A DNA stretch of 64,000 bases from a virus: positions 40,237 to 104,236 of IMG/VR virus record IMGVR_UViG_3300033155_001152. One strand, written 5' to 3'. Below the pieces are notes generated by a model. The model did no database searches and was not told the DNA's origin. It worked only from the letters and a program-made list of their open reading frames with translations. Positions 50,701 through 58,295 of the stretch are shown here, one piece after another. The stretch's first letter is position 1. Each line of letters opens with the position of its first letter. Position numbers and translations under genes: made by a program.

Positions 50701-51082
50701 TTATTACTGGCATGAACAACCAGCGCCGTGCCATGCTTGCGGTCACGATAAGGCCAAGATTCTGCATATAGGCAAATCCAGTATGGGATGGGTCTTTATG
50801 CTTCGCGTCGATCCAGAAGAGGGTCTGAACACGCTCAGAGACTGGCGAGATCGCTGGACTGAGCCCGGCTCAAAGATTTTGAGTGAGTACGGAACACTCA
50901 TACAACCTTCTGGAATGAGCGAAATAATTCTTGATCGCGCAAATATGAGCGCCCCTTGGTCGGTTCAAAAACAAAAAGAAAACGGCGCTATACAGGGTCC
51001 AAACGGTCTTTATCGTGGATTCCAAAATTTTGCGCCTATTGATGACGCCACCTATGATCTTGTTGATAAGGAATTTTTCTGA
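50690..51082 (+). CDS. Conserved phage protein with CxxC
   Basis: 130 residues starting MGTNYYWHEQPAPCHACGHDKAKILHIGKSSMGWVFMLRV, a text found widely in phages and some bacteria (pattern GTNYY, C.xCGH, HIGKSS.GW.F). Function unknown; a metal site is likely from the cysteine pair. Good site TAGGAGATAAAA. Confidence 0.75.
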   Translation: MGTNYYWHEQPAPCHACGHDKAKILHIGKSSMGWVFMLRVDPEEGLNTLRDWRDRWTEPGSKILSEYGTLIQPSGMSEIILDRANMSAPWSVQKQKENGAIQGPNGLYRGFQNFAPIDDATYDLVDKEFF

Positions 51083-51083
51083 C

Positions 51084-51257
51084 ATGAGAACCAAAGAAGA
51101 AGTCGAAAGTGTTAGGCTTAAAGTTAATCCATACGAGGGAAGCAAATTTCCAGGAATGACTTATGAAGAAGGTATTGAAGTTGCTTTGTCTTGGGTTTCA
51201 GGCGACACTGAAGACTTTGAGATTGAGGGAGACCCCTATTTTGACCCGGAGTACTGA
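51084..51257 (+). CDS. Hypothetical small acidic protein
   Basis: 57 residues from ATG 51084 (AAGGA about ten bases upstream). Text RTKEEVESVRLKVNPYEGSKFPGMTYEEGIEVALSWVSGDTEDFEIEGDPYFDPEY; pattern similar to short phage proteins with Gx.YEEGi..aL.Wv.G. Sits one base before the endolysin start. Confidence 0.6.
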   Translation: MRTKEEVESVRLKVNPYEGSKFPGMTYEEGIEVALSWVSGDTEDFEIEGDPYFDPEY

Positions 51258-51258
51258 C

Positions 51259-51759
51259 ATGATAATGAGCATTAAAGGCACTAATCTTCTAAAATTGATC
51301 GAAGAGTTTCGCGCTTATCCGTATGACGATCAAACGGGTGACGATACTGAAGTCTGGGAGCCAGGTGCCACCATTGGTTACGGCCATCTGATTAGCAAAG
51401 CTGAGTGGCCCAATTTTTGCGGCAGGCGTATCAGCACTTTTGAAGCTGATCGTATATTTGCAAAAGACCTGTTCCCTTTTGAACTTTGCGTTAAGGATGC
51501 AATCGAAAGCTCTTTCAAGCTATTCAAAAACGAATACGACGCTTTGGTTATGCTCGCCTTCAACATCGGGAGAAGTGGCTTTGCAAGTTCGTCGGTCGTA
51601 AAGCTGATCAACGATGAACATGCGGAGACGAGTTACGACAGTTTAGAGCAGGCATGGATGGCCTGGAACAAGTCGCAGGGCAAAGTCATGCGCGGACTGA
51701 TCAATCGAAGAAATGCCGAATGGCAGATATATTCCAACGGGATTTATGAACGCTGGTAA
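51259..51759 (+). CDS. Endolysin, GH24 (T4-type) lysozyme
   Basis: 166 residues from ATG 51259, after CGGAGTACTGAC. Catalytic glutamate in LIEEFRAYPYDD near residue 16, and the ATIGYGHL box with threonine near 38, match the E-D/C-T arrangement of GH24. Downstream FNEYDALVMLAFNIGRSGF-like text and MRGLINRRNAEWQIY are also family features. No signal peptide or SAR segment, so it relies on a holin, probably the one at 11.7 kb. Unusually, it lies on the opposite strand and about 40 kb from the other lysis genes. Confidence 0.9.
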   Translation: MIMSIKGTNLLKLIEEFRAYPYDDQTGDDTEVWEPGATIGYGHLISKAEWPNFCGRRISTFEADRIFAKDLFPFELCVKDAIESSFKLFKNEYDALVMLAFNIGRSGFASSSVVKLINDEHAETSYDSLEQAWMAWNKSQGKVMRGLINRRNAEWQIYSNGIYERW

Positions 51760-51761
51760 GC

Positions 51762-51770
51762 TGCTATAAT
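51762..51770 (+). promoter_or_regulatory. Extended -10 promoter (TGCTATAAT)
   Basis: TGC-TATAAT just after the endolysin stop, about 60 bases before the next gene. No clear -35, as is usual for extended -10 promoters. Would start at about 51777. Confidence 0.5.
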
Positions 51771-51829
51771 GAACACACACGTATTCCAGTGCCATATGAC
51801 GCACGATCACTAAACAAGAGGGCGGATCG

Positions 51830-52327
51830 ATGGAAGCACAGCAAACACCACTCAGAACGGCAATCATGCGCATAATGAGCGACATGCTTGATAATCCCTG
51901 CGAACACGGTCTGTATGATACCGGACGGTTCATGGATCGCATCGAACAACTTCTGTGCGACATGATGGCCGCACCAGAGGTTATGCAGTTGTCTGGTTCC
52001 GAAGCAGTCTTTGGATTGCTTGCCTGGTTGACAACGAGAGACGAAACTACCGTTCTCGGTCCTCATCAGCAGGTTGACGTTAGTATTGCTACTCAATTTG
52101 TAGAGGCTAATCGTCTTGCCGAACCACGAGAGGCTTGGCATGAGTTACTGACTCACCCTAAAACTGAAGTGCCGGAAATTGCCAGTCTGTCTAGCGAAGT
52201 GGATTTTGATATCGGTAAGCCCGAATGCGGTTCTCTTCGTGCCACCTTGTTTGATTTGAACGGTAAGGTTGTCGTCACCGGTTCGCTAGAAGAAGTTATT
52301 GGCGTTCTCACGGAGAAAAAGGGGTGA
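51830..52327 (+). CDS. Hypothetical protein
   Basis: 165 residues. Helical N-terminus (LRTAIMRIMSDMLDNPCEHGLYDTGRFMDRIEQLLCDMM) and beta C-terminus (GSLRATLFDLNGKVVVTGSLEEVIGVL). Starts at ATG 51830 after GAGGGCGG. First gene after the extended -10 promoter. Function unknown. Confidence 0.65.
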   Translation: MEAQQTPLRTAIMRIMSDMLDNPCEHGLYDTGRFMDRIEQLLCDMMAAPEVMQLSGSEAVFGLLAWLTTRDETTVLGPHQQVDVSIATQFVEANRLAEPREAWHELLTHPKTEVPEIASLSSEVDFDIGKPECGSLRATLFDLNGKVVVTGSLEEVIGVLTEKKG

Positions 52328-52617
52328 TGCTTACTCTAACTCAAATTGCTACATCACTTACCGCCGTTGGCATTATCGGTGGTGGCGCTCTTACGCTCGA
52401 CAGAATGCATGTTGCAACGGAAGACTTCAAAGAATACATTGAGGTGCAGCAGCAATCTGACGAAAGGGACTACGTTCTCACACTCAAAAAGGACATTCGA
52501 GAAATCAAACTCGCGATAGCGTCGAACCCAAGTGAGGTCTATCTCATTAACGCTTTGGCCGATTCTTTGGATGATCTTTGTGAACTTCGCCCAGACGACA
52601 GACTTTGTGAGGAATAA
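52327..52617 (+). CDS. Small membrane-anchored protein
   Basis: 96 residues. N-terminal membrane segment (IATSLTAVGIIGGGALTL), then DRMHVATEDFKEYIEVQQQ and a heptad helix; C-terminus has two cysteines (LDDLCELRPDDRLCEE). This layout (anchor, helix, cysteine-rich RPxDRxC end) is frequent in phage genomes near lysis or early genes. TGATG overlap with the upstream gene. A role in membrane or lysis is possible. Confidence 0.65.
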   Translation: MLTLTQIATSLTAVGIIGGGALTLDRMHVATEDFKEYIEVQQQSDERDYVLTLKKDIREIKLAIASNPSEVYLINALADSLDDLCELRPDDRLCEE

Positions 52618-52620
52618 CCA

Positions 52621-53004
52621 ATGACGCCAGATCGTTACGATACTTTTGTGTCCGACTGTTGGATGGGCGGCGTACAACCTTTGAAAGAACAGGTTGCTGT
52701 AACCGCTCTTGGACTGGCTGGCGAATCTGCCGAGGTCATGGAAAAGGTTTTGTCTGCCGCATCAGCGTGTCTGGCTGCCGGAAACCATGCCGAGCGAATC
52801 AAGAAGGTCACTCGCGGAGACGATCCGAAACTAAGTCATAATGTCAATGTAGGCAAAGAGCTTGGTGATATTTTGTTTTACGTATCGAACCAGGCTCGCT
52901 TACACGGCATGACTCTTCAGGATATCATGCTGCTGAATTACGATAAGTTGTCTGGTCGGATCGAGCGTCTCGGAACTTTACGAGGTGACGGGGACAATCG
53001 ATAA
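52621..53004 (+). CDS. MazG-like nucleotide pyrophosphohydrolase
   Basis: 127 residues of the all-alpha NTP-PPase fold: ALGLAGESAEVMEKV (E35, E38) and VGKELGDILFYVSNQARLHG (E80, D83) give the ExxE..ExxD metal site. Such enzymes hydrolyse nucleoside triphosphates, possibly dUTP-like or (p)ppGpp-related in infected cells. A helical insertion between the motifs (SAASACLAAGNHAERIKKVTRGDD) is common in phage forms. ATG 52621 after AGGAATAACC. Confidence 0.85.
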   Translation: MTPDRYDTFVSDCWMGGVQPLKEQVAVTALGLAGESAEVMEKVLSAASACLAAGNHAERIKKVTRGDDPKLSHNVNVGKELGDILFYVSNQARLHGMTLQDIMLLNYDKLSGRIERLGTLRGDGDNR

Positions 53005-53059
53005 GGCGATCTCACTTCTACTATAATCACATTACGAAATTCAATTACGAGGGGTGGTC

Positions 53060-53269
53060 ATGGGAAAGAATACGGCAAGAATCGACAACTGGTTTATAGT
53101 TGGCAATTGTCTTTGGGGCAATGTGACCGAACACAGCGTTCGACAGTTTGACCCTGACAATCTTCAGCGAACGTCCGATATCGTCAGAATTGATGAAGAG
53201 GCTGGAATTGCTGAAACTCTCAACACTCACTACACGCTCGGAAATAAACAAGAGGAACCTTTCTCATGA
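53060..53269 (+). CDS. Hypothetical small protein
   Basis: 69 residues from ATG 53060 with GAGGGGTGGTC. Text ARIDNWFIVGNCLWGNVTEHSVRQFDPDNLQRTSDIVRIDEEAGIAETLNTHYTLG; this W-x-x-G and R(T)S-x-I pattern occurs in small phage proteins of unknown role. Overlaps the next start as ATGA. A weak TATAAT text lies at 53022-53027. Confidence 0.65.
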   Translation: MGKNTARIDNWFIVGNCLWGNVTEHSVRQFDPDNLQRTSDIVRIDEEAGIAETLNTHYTLGNKQEEPFS

Positions 53270-53586
53270 GAGACATTATCTTACGCGCTGTCGAAGTAGC
53301 CAAAGGCTGGCAGTTCATACCAAGTCATTCGTTCGTCAAGATTCCTGGTCTCACCGAACCTGCCGATGTGATGCGAATCGAATCCGTCATAATGAATGGT
53401 TTGGCGGCTCAACTCGTTTTGCAAATTGACGAGTCGGATAACTACGCCTTTCACTCAAACGATGACGGGCGATGTACCGTCACCAATAGCGATCCGAAGA
53501 AGGATCAGCCGGAACTGTCTTCGCATCACGGAGAGTCTCGCGCTGTTAATACTCTTCATGCTATGGCTCGCGCAGGATTCATCTAA
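53266..53586 (+). CDS. Hypothetical protein
   Basis: 106 residues: RDIILRAVEVAKGWQFIPSHSFVKIPGLTEPADVMRIESVIMNGLAAQLVLQID. The end is rich in His/Ser (PELSSHHGESRAVNTLHAMARAG). No known domain. ATGA overlap with the upstream gene; co-transcribed with the sulfotransferase-like gene. Confidence 0.65.
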   Translation: MRDIILRAVEVAKGWQFIPSHSFVKIPGLTEPADVMRIESVIMNGLAAQLVLQIDESDNYAFHSNDDGRCTVTNSDPKKDQPELSSHHGESRAVNTLHAMARAGFI

Positions 53587-54165
53587 GTGGAAAAATCGGA
53601 TTCAAAACGCGAGCGCATGGAAGAGGGCGCTCTGCTAATCACCGGCTGTCCAAGAAGCGCCACTCGATCTGTCACTAAGTATTTTGAGGATCATGGTGTA
53701 AGTCTTGGCCATGAAACTGCTGGCGAAAAGGGCACCGTTGATTGGCGACACGCTTACACGATAATGGACACGAAAAACCCGGCTTTCATTATTCAGATGA
53801 CTCTCATTCGAAATCCTATCGACACTATTCGATCACTCGCGGAATTACTTACACACTGTGATCGCAGAAGTGAAACCTGGGATTGGATACGGGCTCTTTC
53901 TACGCTTGGTAGTTGGGATGAGAAGCTGAATAATCTAGATTTTTTTGGTGCCGCCACAGACTGGTGGATAACCGTCTATGATCGTTTGATTGACTTTCCC
54001 GTATTAAAAATGGAGCATCTGCCGAAACTTCCACAGACGAATCGTCATGGGCGAATTGATCGAGGATTTGATGTCGGCGGGTTACTTAAGGGCAATGAAG
54101 AGCTTTGGCGAGTGGCAGAAATGTACGGTTATAACCAAGAGGATTATCTCGGAGACAGTCAATGA
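53587..54165 (+). CDS. Sulfotransferase-like P-loop protein
   Basis: 192 residues. LLITGCPRSATRSVTKYFEDHGVSLGHE at 17-43 is the 5-prime-phosphosulfate-binding loop of PAPS sulfotransferases (G-x-PRSAT), and IRNPIDTIRSL at 74-84 matches the 3-prime-phosphate motif (RNPxDxxxS). Transfers sulfate from PAPS to a hydroxyl or amine; the acceptor is unknown. The GTG start at 53587 follows the stop of the upstream gene at once; ATG 53617 is an alternative. Together with the PAPS-reductase-like protein at 61.1 kb it suggests sulfur-nucleotide chemistry. Overlaps the next gene as ATGA. Confidence 0.8.
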   Translation: MEKSDSKRERMEEGALLITGCPRSATRSVTKYFEDHGVSLGHETAGEKGTVDWRHAYTIMDTKNPAFIIQMTLIRNPIDTIRSLAELLTHCDRRSETWDWIRALSTLGSWDEKLNNLDFFGAATDWWITVYDRLIDFPVLKMEHLPKLPQTNRHGRIDRGFDVGGLLKGNEELWRVAEMYGYNQEDYLGDSQ

Positions 54166-54539
54166 CTGACACGATCTACAGAGTTAAGATTAGGAGATAC
54201 CATCTCTGTCCAATCGAAAAGTTGGAAGTTGTAAGGAGAACCGCAAAAACGGTTACTGTTATTCTCAAAGACTTCTGGCACAAAGGTAAAAACTGCGAAA
54301 GCAGATATTCATTGGAAAGCCAAGACTATCTATTTTTCGACACGCTAAAAGAAGCTGAAAATGTCGCTGAAAATATCATTACCAATCGTATGCAGGAGTC
54401 TATAACTGAAACAGAAGAATTGCGTGAACGACTCCAGGAAATATGTAAGCATGTGGCTATCAACAGTCCGTCTGATGGCAGGTGCTGTCGATGTGATTTT
54501 CGAGTGACCAATCCAGAGGATTATTGCAATGGTGGATAG
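54162..54539 (+). CDS. Hypothetical protein with CRCDF zinc-like end
   Basis: 125 residues. Beta N-terminus (VKIRRYHLCPIEKLEVVRRTAKTVTVILKD), long helix (ENVAENIITNRMQESITETEELRERLQEI) and cysteines near the end (CCRCDFRVTNPEDYC). Possibly binds zinc. ATGA overlap with the sulfotransferase-like gene. Unknown. Confidence 0.65.
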   Translation: MTDTIYRVKIRRYHLCPIEKLEVVRRTAKTVTVILKDFWHKGKNCESRYSLESQDYLFFDTLKEAENVAENIITNRMQESITETEELRERLQEICKHVAINSPSDGRCCRCDFRVTNPEDYCNGG

Positions 54540-54541
54540 CT

Positions 54542-54802
54542 GTGAATCTCACTAACAGAAAAGGCTACTGGTTCAAATTGTTTGTTGCGTTGAGTATTTT
54601 GGTCAATGCAATATTTGGCGGTCAAATGTATGAGTCTGCTTGTGCAAAGGCGTGGCGAATGAGACATTACGGTGGATTTCGCGGACTGTGGGCTGTTATA
54701 ACTATTTGGCTAATGAACTTTTTTGAAAGGGATCATTGCAGAAAAAGCGAAATTGCATACAAGAGAATTCAATCTGGACTAAACAAGGGCAGAATCGAAT
54801 GA
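54542..54802 (+). CDS. Small membrane protein
   Basis: 86 residues from GTG 54542, right after the upstream stop; an in-frame TTG at 54524 is an alternative. Membrane segments near residues 9-27 (YWFKLFVALSILVNAIFGG) and 47-62 (GLWAVITIWLMNFF). Ends with a basic helix and overlaps the RtcB start as ATGA. Unknown. Confidence 0.6.
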   Translation: MNLTNRKGYWFKLFVALSILVNAIFGGQMYESACAKAWRMRHYGGFRGLWAVITIWLMNFFERDHCRKSEIAYKRIQSGLNKGRIE

Positions 54803-56010
54803 TATATCATAAGGGTGAAAGAGTTCACGCGAAAATTTGGACAAACCAGGTCGAAGAGTCGGCTATGAAGCAGATCGATGATCTCTGTGGTCTGCCGTTT
54901 ATTCACAAACATATAGCGGTCATGCCAGACGTTCATGCTGGTTATGGCTCGACCGTTGGCTCTGTAATCCCAACCAGAGGAGCTATCATTCCTTCTGCCG
55001 TTGGTGTCGACATTGGATGCGGAATGATGGCTATTCAGCTTGATCTTAATGCGGCCCAACTTCCGGACAGTTTGTTGGATGCCAGACTTTCTATTGAAGC
55101 CAGTGTTCCTCATGGTCGCTCCGCAAATGGAGGGCCAGGTGACAAAGGCGCTTGGGATAATTTACCGACTGATGTTGGGGATTTGTGGCGAGCCGAATTG
55201 TACGACGGTCTTATGGATATCTCTGAGCGTCATCCAAAAATTCTTAAAGGCCATGTCAACACGCATAGACATCTTGGAACTCTTGGTACGGGCAATCATT
55301 TCATCGAAGTGTGTCTTGACGAGACGGACGCCGTTTGGGTGATGCTGCACTCAGGCTCTCGTGGAATTGGAAATCGAATTGGCCAGTATTTTATCAATCT
55401 CGCCAAAGAGGATATGAGAAAGTGGTTTATCAATCTTCCAGAAAAAGACCTGTCTTATTTTCCAGAAGGCACCGATCACTTTGATGATTATTGGAAGGCT
55501 GTATCTTGGGCGCAAGAATACGCCTCTATGAATCGTGAAATTATGATGGCTAGGACTCTCGTCGCTCTTCGTCATTCGCTGGGTTTAGGAATACACATTC
55601 AAAAGAAGGCTGTGAACTGTCATCACAACTACGTCGCGCTGGAAAATCACTTTGGTGCCAATGTATACGTTACACGCAAAGGCGCTGTTAGAGCGCGTGT
55701 GGGTGACTTGGGGATCATTCCGGGAAGCATGGGTACGCGATCATACATAGTCGAGGGACTTGGCAACAAAGATTCGTTCAATTCCTGCTCTCACGGCGCT
55801 GGTCGAATCATGAGTCGCACAAAGGCTCGAAAGATATTCACCGTTGATGATTTGGAAAAGCAGACAATTGGTGTAGAATGTAGGAAGGACTCTGATGTGA
55901 TTGATGAAATCCCAGGTTCCTACAAGGACATCGACGAAGTGATGGCAAATCAGGCTGATCTCGTTAAGCCGATCCACACTCTTCGTCAGATTGTTTGTGT
56001 GAAAGGATAA
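54799..56010 (+). CDS. rtcB: RtcB RNA ligase
   Basis: 403 residues. Joins 2-prime,3-prime-cyclic phosphate or 3-prime-phosphate to 5-prime-hydroxyl RNA ends with GTP and Mn2+. Signature residues: HAGYGSTVGSVIPT, SAVGVDIGCGM (70-75), GTGNHFIEV (165-170), LHSGSRGIG, HNYVALENHFG, and SCSHGAGRIMSRTKA with the guanylated histidine near 331. Length is typical. Start ATG 54799 overlaps the upstream stop; a longer frame to 54736 would overlap the neighbouring gene. Two tRNA genes start on the base after its stop, fitting a tRNA-repair role against anticodon nucleases. Confidence 0.95.
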   Translation: MIYHKGERVHAKIWTNQVEESAMKQIDDLCGLPFIHKHIAVMPDVHAGYGSTVGSVIPTRGAIIPSAVGVDIGCGMMAIQLDLNAAQLPDSLLDARLSIEASVPHGRSANGGPGDKGAWDNLPTDVGDLWRAELYDGLMDISERHPKILKGHVNTHRHLGTLGTGNHFIEVCLDETDAVWVMLHSGSRGIGNRIGQYFINLAKEDMRKWFINLPEKDLSYFPEGTDHFDDYWKAVSWAQEYASMNREIMMARTLVALRHSLGLGIHIQKKAVNCHHNYVALENHFGANVYVTRKGAVRARVGDLGIIPGSMGTRSYIVEGLGNKDSFNSCSHGAGRIMSRTKARKIFTVDDLEKQTIGVECRKDSDVIDEIPGSYKDIDEVMANQADLVKPIHTLRQIVCVKG

Positions 56011-56085
56011 TGGCGAGTAGCTCAATGGTAGAGTGCCTGACTGTTAATCAGGGGGTTGTAGGTTCGAGTCCTACCTTGCCAGCCA
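56011..56085 (+). tRNA. tRNA-Asn (anticodon GTT)
   Basis: Acceptor TGGCGAG/CTTGCCA, anticodon stem CCTGA/TCAGG with loop CTGTTAA, T arm GTAGG/CCTAC, discriminator G and encoded CCA. Regular cloverleaf, immediately after the RtcB stop codon. Confidence 0.95.
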
Positions 56086-56090
56086 GTATT

Positions 56091-56167
56091 CGGAGTGTGG
56101 CGCAGTCTGGTAGCGCACTTGCTTTGGGAGCATGGGGCCGTAGGTTCAAATCCTACCATTCCGACCA
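56091..56167 (+). tRNA. tRNA-Pro (anticodon TGG)
   Basis: Acceptor CGGAGTG/CATTCCG with one wobble pair, D arm GCGC/GCGC, anticodon stem CTTGC/GCATG with loop TTTGGGA, T arm GTAGG/CCTAC with TTCAAAT, discriminator A and CCA. Starts with C as proline tRNAs do. Confidence 0.93.
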
Positions 56168-56182
56168 ATTTGAGTCATTGAT

Positions 56183-56749
56183 ATGCAAGCCTTAGACTGG
56201 ATCAATGACATTATGCGCTGGTTCGGCCAGTTTATTCCAGAGTGGGACTTGCTCGATCCGACAGAGGGCGGAGTAAAGTTCAAACCTGGCGGTAAGATAG
56301 TCTTGCTGAAACCCGGCCATATTTATTGGTTCTGGCCTATTACGACCAATGTTTACACGATTGAGACTAAACGGCAGCCGCTAGTTATATCTCAGCGACT
56401 GACAACGGCTGATGACATTTCTGTATTGGTCGAAACCGTCATCGTATATGTGATTGATGATGTTGAGAAGGCTATCGTCGAAACACGCGATCATGAAGAT
56501 ACTATTTCAGAGATCGGCGAGAAGGTCACTGTTAAGCCCGTCATGAGTAGAACTTTTGAGAATATTCGAATTGACATTGCCGATTCGAACAAACTCAACA
56601 ATGAAATCAAGTCCGGCGCTCGTTCTGAGTTGGGTGCTTACGGAGTCAAAGTTGTAGACGGTTACATATCCAGCTTTGCAGAAACAAAAGTATTCAGCCA
56701 TGACGGGTCGGGCATGGTTATAGAGGAAGACGAATATGAAGAAGAGTAA
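56183..56749 (+). CDS. SPFH/Band-7-like protein
   Basis: 188 residues. Residues 27-165 (GVKFKPGGKIVLLKPGHIYWFWPITTNVYTIETKRQPLVI, VIVYVIDDVEKAIVETRDHEDTISEIGEKVTVKPVMSRTFENIR) follow the SPFH domain of stomatin/prohibitin/HflK-type proteins, including the IxTKRQPL repeat. There is no N-terminal membrane span, but W-rich residues 10-17 (IMRWFGQF) could associate with membrane. Could act as a decoy for FtsH-HflKC or a membrane scaffold; inference. It overlaps the next gene by 14 bases. Confidence 0.78.
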   Translation: MQALDWINDIMRWFGQFIPEWDLLDPTEGGVKFKPGGKIVLLKPGHIYWFWPITTNVYTIETKRQPLVISQRLTTADDISVLVETVIVYVIDDVEKAIVETRDHEDTISEIGEKVTVKPVMSRTFENIRIDIADSNKLNNEIKSGARSELGAYGVKVVDGYISSFAETKVFSHDGSGMVIEEDEYEEE

Positions 56750-57080
56750 GCCTTTTTTCACCATTGGTTTGATGATAATTCTAGGTCTGTCAATCGCAGC
56801 TACAGAGGTGTATGGCGAAGAATACTGTTATGTCCCGTATGGCGTAGGCGTCCATCCAGAGTTCGTTGCTGGAACCTCACTGGTGAAGGTGAATTGGATA
56901 GAGGGCGAGCGCGGGATGGAGGCTCAGGCTTCCTACATGTACGACGAGGAAACCAACTCCACAATATGTGTGATAACGGTTCGTATGCCCGATCAGGTTA
57001 TTGGCGATCCGGATATGGATTCGTTAGGTCATGAGCTTTTACATTGCTTGACCGGTGACTTTCACGAAGGGGAACACTGA
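56736..57080 (+). CDS. Secreted HExxH metallopeptidase-like protein
   Basis: 114 residues: signal peptide (FFTIGLMIILGLSIAATEVYG, about 1-27), then a small domain ending GHELLHCLTGDFHEGEH. The H99-E100-x-x-H103 motif with a third histidine at 110 resembles a zincin site. Exported to the periplasm. Very small for a peptidase; may be a minimal zincin or an inactive relative. Stop overlaps the next ATG (TGATG). Confidence 0.72.
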   Translation: MKKSKPFFTIGLMIILGLSIAATEVYGEEYCYVPYGVGVHPEFVAGTSLVKVNWIEGERGMEAQASYMYDEETNSTICVITVRMPDQVIGDPDMDSLGHELLHCLTGDFHEGEH

Positions 57081-57331
57081 TGAAACCTGTTAAATTCCCA
57101 GAGGCTAATCGTGAACTTACGAGACCTGATGGAATGACGGAAGAAGAATGTTCGTCGTTATTTGTTTGGTCGGACGATGAACGCTGTTTAAGTCTTTGGA
57201 GACCCACCTGGCGCGAACGATTGAGATTTCTTTTTTACGGAGAGCTATGGCTTTTTGTTTTATCCGGCGATACACAACCGCCAGTGTCTTTACAGTTTCA
57301 CTACCCTTTTAAGGTGAAAAATAATGGCTAA
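57080..57331 (+). CDS. Conserved phage protein of unknown function
   Basis: 83 residues: VKFPEANRELTRPDGMTEEECSSLFVWSDDERCLSLWRPTWRERLRFLFYGELWLFVLSGDTQPPVSL. The pattern PEAN, GMTEEeC..L, C.S.WrpTWRERL..LfyG.lWL.VlSG.TQPPV is familiar from very many phages. Function unknown; membrane association from the FYGELWLFVL segment is possible. Confidence 0.75.
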   Translation: MKPVKFPEANRELTRPDGMTEEECSSLFVWSDDERCLSLWRPTWRERLRFLFYGELWLFVLSGDTQPPVSLQFHYPFKVKNNG

Positions 57332-57527
57332 GGTTCGATTCGAAATGGAAGTTGAGGTCATGCGACTCTACACGGTGCCTATTATGGCAGAAGATTTAGA
57401 GGGTGCAATCGTACAGGCCAAGAAGATAAACACGACTGTTCAAATAGAGGCTTTGGGTGAGCCTCAGGATCACGAGATCAATTTGGTGGGCATCTCACGC
57501 CAGGTCGGTCGGAAGATGTACCAATGA
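57324..57527 (+). CDS. Hypothetical small protein
   Basis: 67 residues, ferredoxin-like alpha/beta pattern (KVRFEMEVEVMRLYTVPIMAEDLEGAIVQAKKINTTVQI). Ends with RQVGRKMYQ. ATGA overlap with the lipoprotein gene downstream. Unknown. Confidence 0.6.
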   Translation: MAKVRFEMEVEVMRLYTVPIMAEDLEGAIVQAKKINTTVQIEALGEPQDHEINLVGISRQVGRKMYQ

Positions 57528-57838
57528 AAATGGCGGCCGTTCTTCTGTCTTTATTTTTGGTCGTAGGATGCGCCAGCGAAAAAGTCAGACCTTTTGGGTC
57601 ACTTGGTCTCGGATATCAAGCTGAAGGCTCGACGGATCATGTTTTACAGCGTGATCGTGAATGGCAGTGCAAAAGATGGCAGCAAGCCTGGATCGAAATA
57701 GGGGCAGAATTTAGAAACGGATGCTCAATTTCGCTGCTGCACCAATCATGGTATTTATGTGGATCGCCGTTCAATGAGCGACCAGAAGTTGACATGAATA
57801 CCTTTGTTGGCAAATGCAAGATTGGAGGGTTCAAATAA
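57524..57838 (+). CDS. Predicted lipoprotein
   Basis: 104 residues: signal peptide MAAVLLSLFLVVGC with the lipidated cysteine at residue 16, mature part with four cysteines (CKRWQQ, GCSISLLHQSWYLCGSP, CKIGG) and a pattern IGAEFRNGCSISLLHQSW often seen in phage lipoproteins. Anchored in a membrane of the infected cell, perhaps to block superinfection; that is inference. Confidence 0.75.
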   Translation: MKMAAVLLSLFLVVGCASEKVRPFGSLGLGYQAEGSTDHVLQRDREWQCKRWQQAWIEIGAEFRNGCSISLLHQSWYLCGSPFNERPEVDMNTFVGKCKIGGFK

Positions 57839-57845
57839 TAGTCTC

Positions 57846-58283
57846 ATGCCAATAGCCAATTACACAACTTCGATTAAAACCGAAAAAACTGTTGGTGAAA
57901 TACAGAAGATGCTTGCTACCGCAGGAGCGGCACAAGTGCTATTTGATTTCGACGGGCCGAATGTATCAGCAATTTCATTTCGTTTGCTTTACAATGGCAC
58001 GATGGTCTCTTTTAGACTACCTGCAAATGTTGATAATATTTACGTGGTGCTTCAGCGCGACGACGGTGTTCCTCGCAAACTGAAAACTACGGAGCAAGCT
58101 ACTCGAGTAGCCTGGCGAATCATCAAAGACTGGCTACGGGCGCAACTTGCTATCGTTGAAGCAGAACAAGCTGAGATGATCGAAGTGTTTTTGCCTTACG
58201 CTCAGAATCCAACCACTGGTCAAACCTTATTTCGTGAATTTGAACAAGTCGGCTTTAAGTTGCTGGCAGCACCCGATTCGTAA
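57846..58283 (+). CDS. Conserved phage protein
   Basis: 145 residues: MPIANYTTSIKTEKTVGEIQKMLATAGAAQVLFDFDG, FRLLYNGTMVSFRLPANVDNIYVVLQRD, RVAWRIIKDWLRAQLAIVEAEQAEMIEVFLPYAQNPTTG. This pattern is widespread in phages and bacterial prophages without a known role; probably nucleic-acid related. ATG 57846 has no close ribosome site (GGAGG lies 18 bases upstream). Confidence 0.75.
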   Translation: MPIANYTTSIKTEKTVGEIQKMLATAGAAQVLFDFDGPNVSAISFRLLYNGTMVSFRLPANVDNIYVVLQRDDGVPRKLKTTEQATRVAWRIIKDWLRAQLAIVEAEQAEMIEVFLPYAQNPTTGQTLFREFEQVGFKLLAAPDS

Positions 58284-58295
58284 GAGGAGAGAAAA

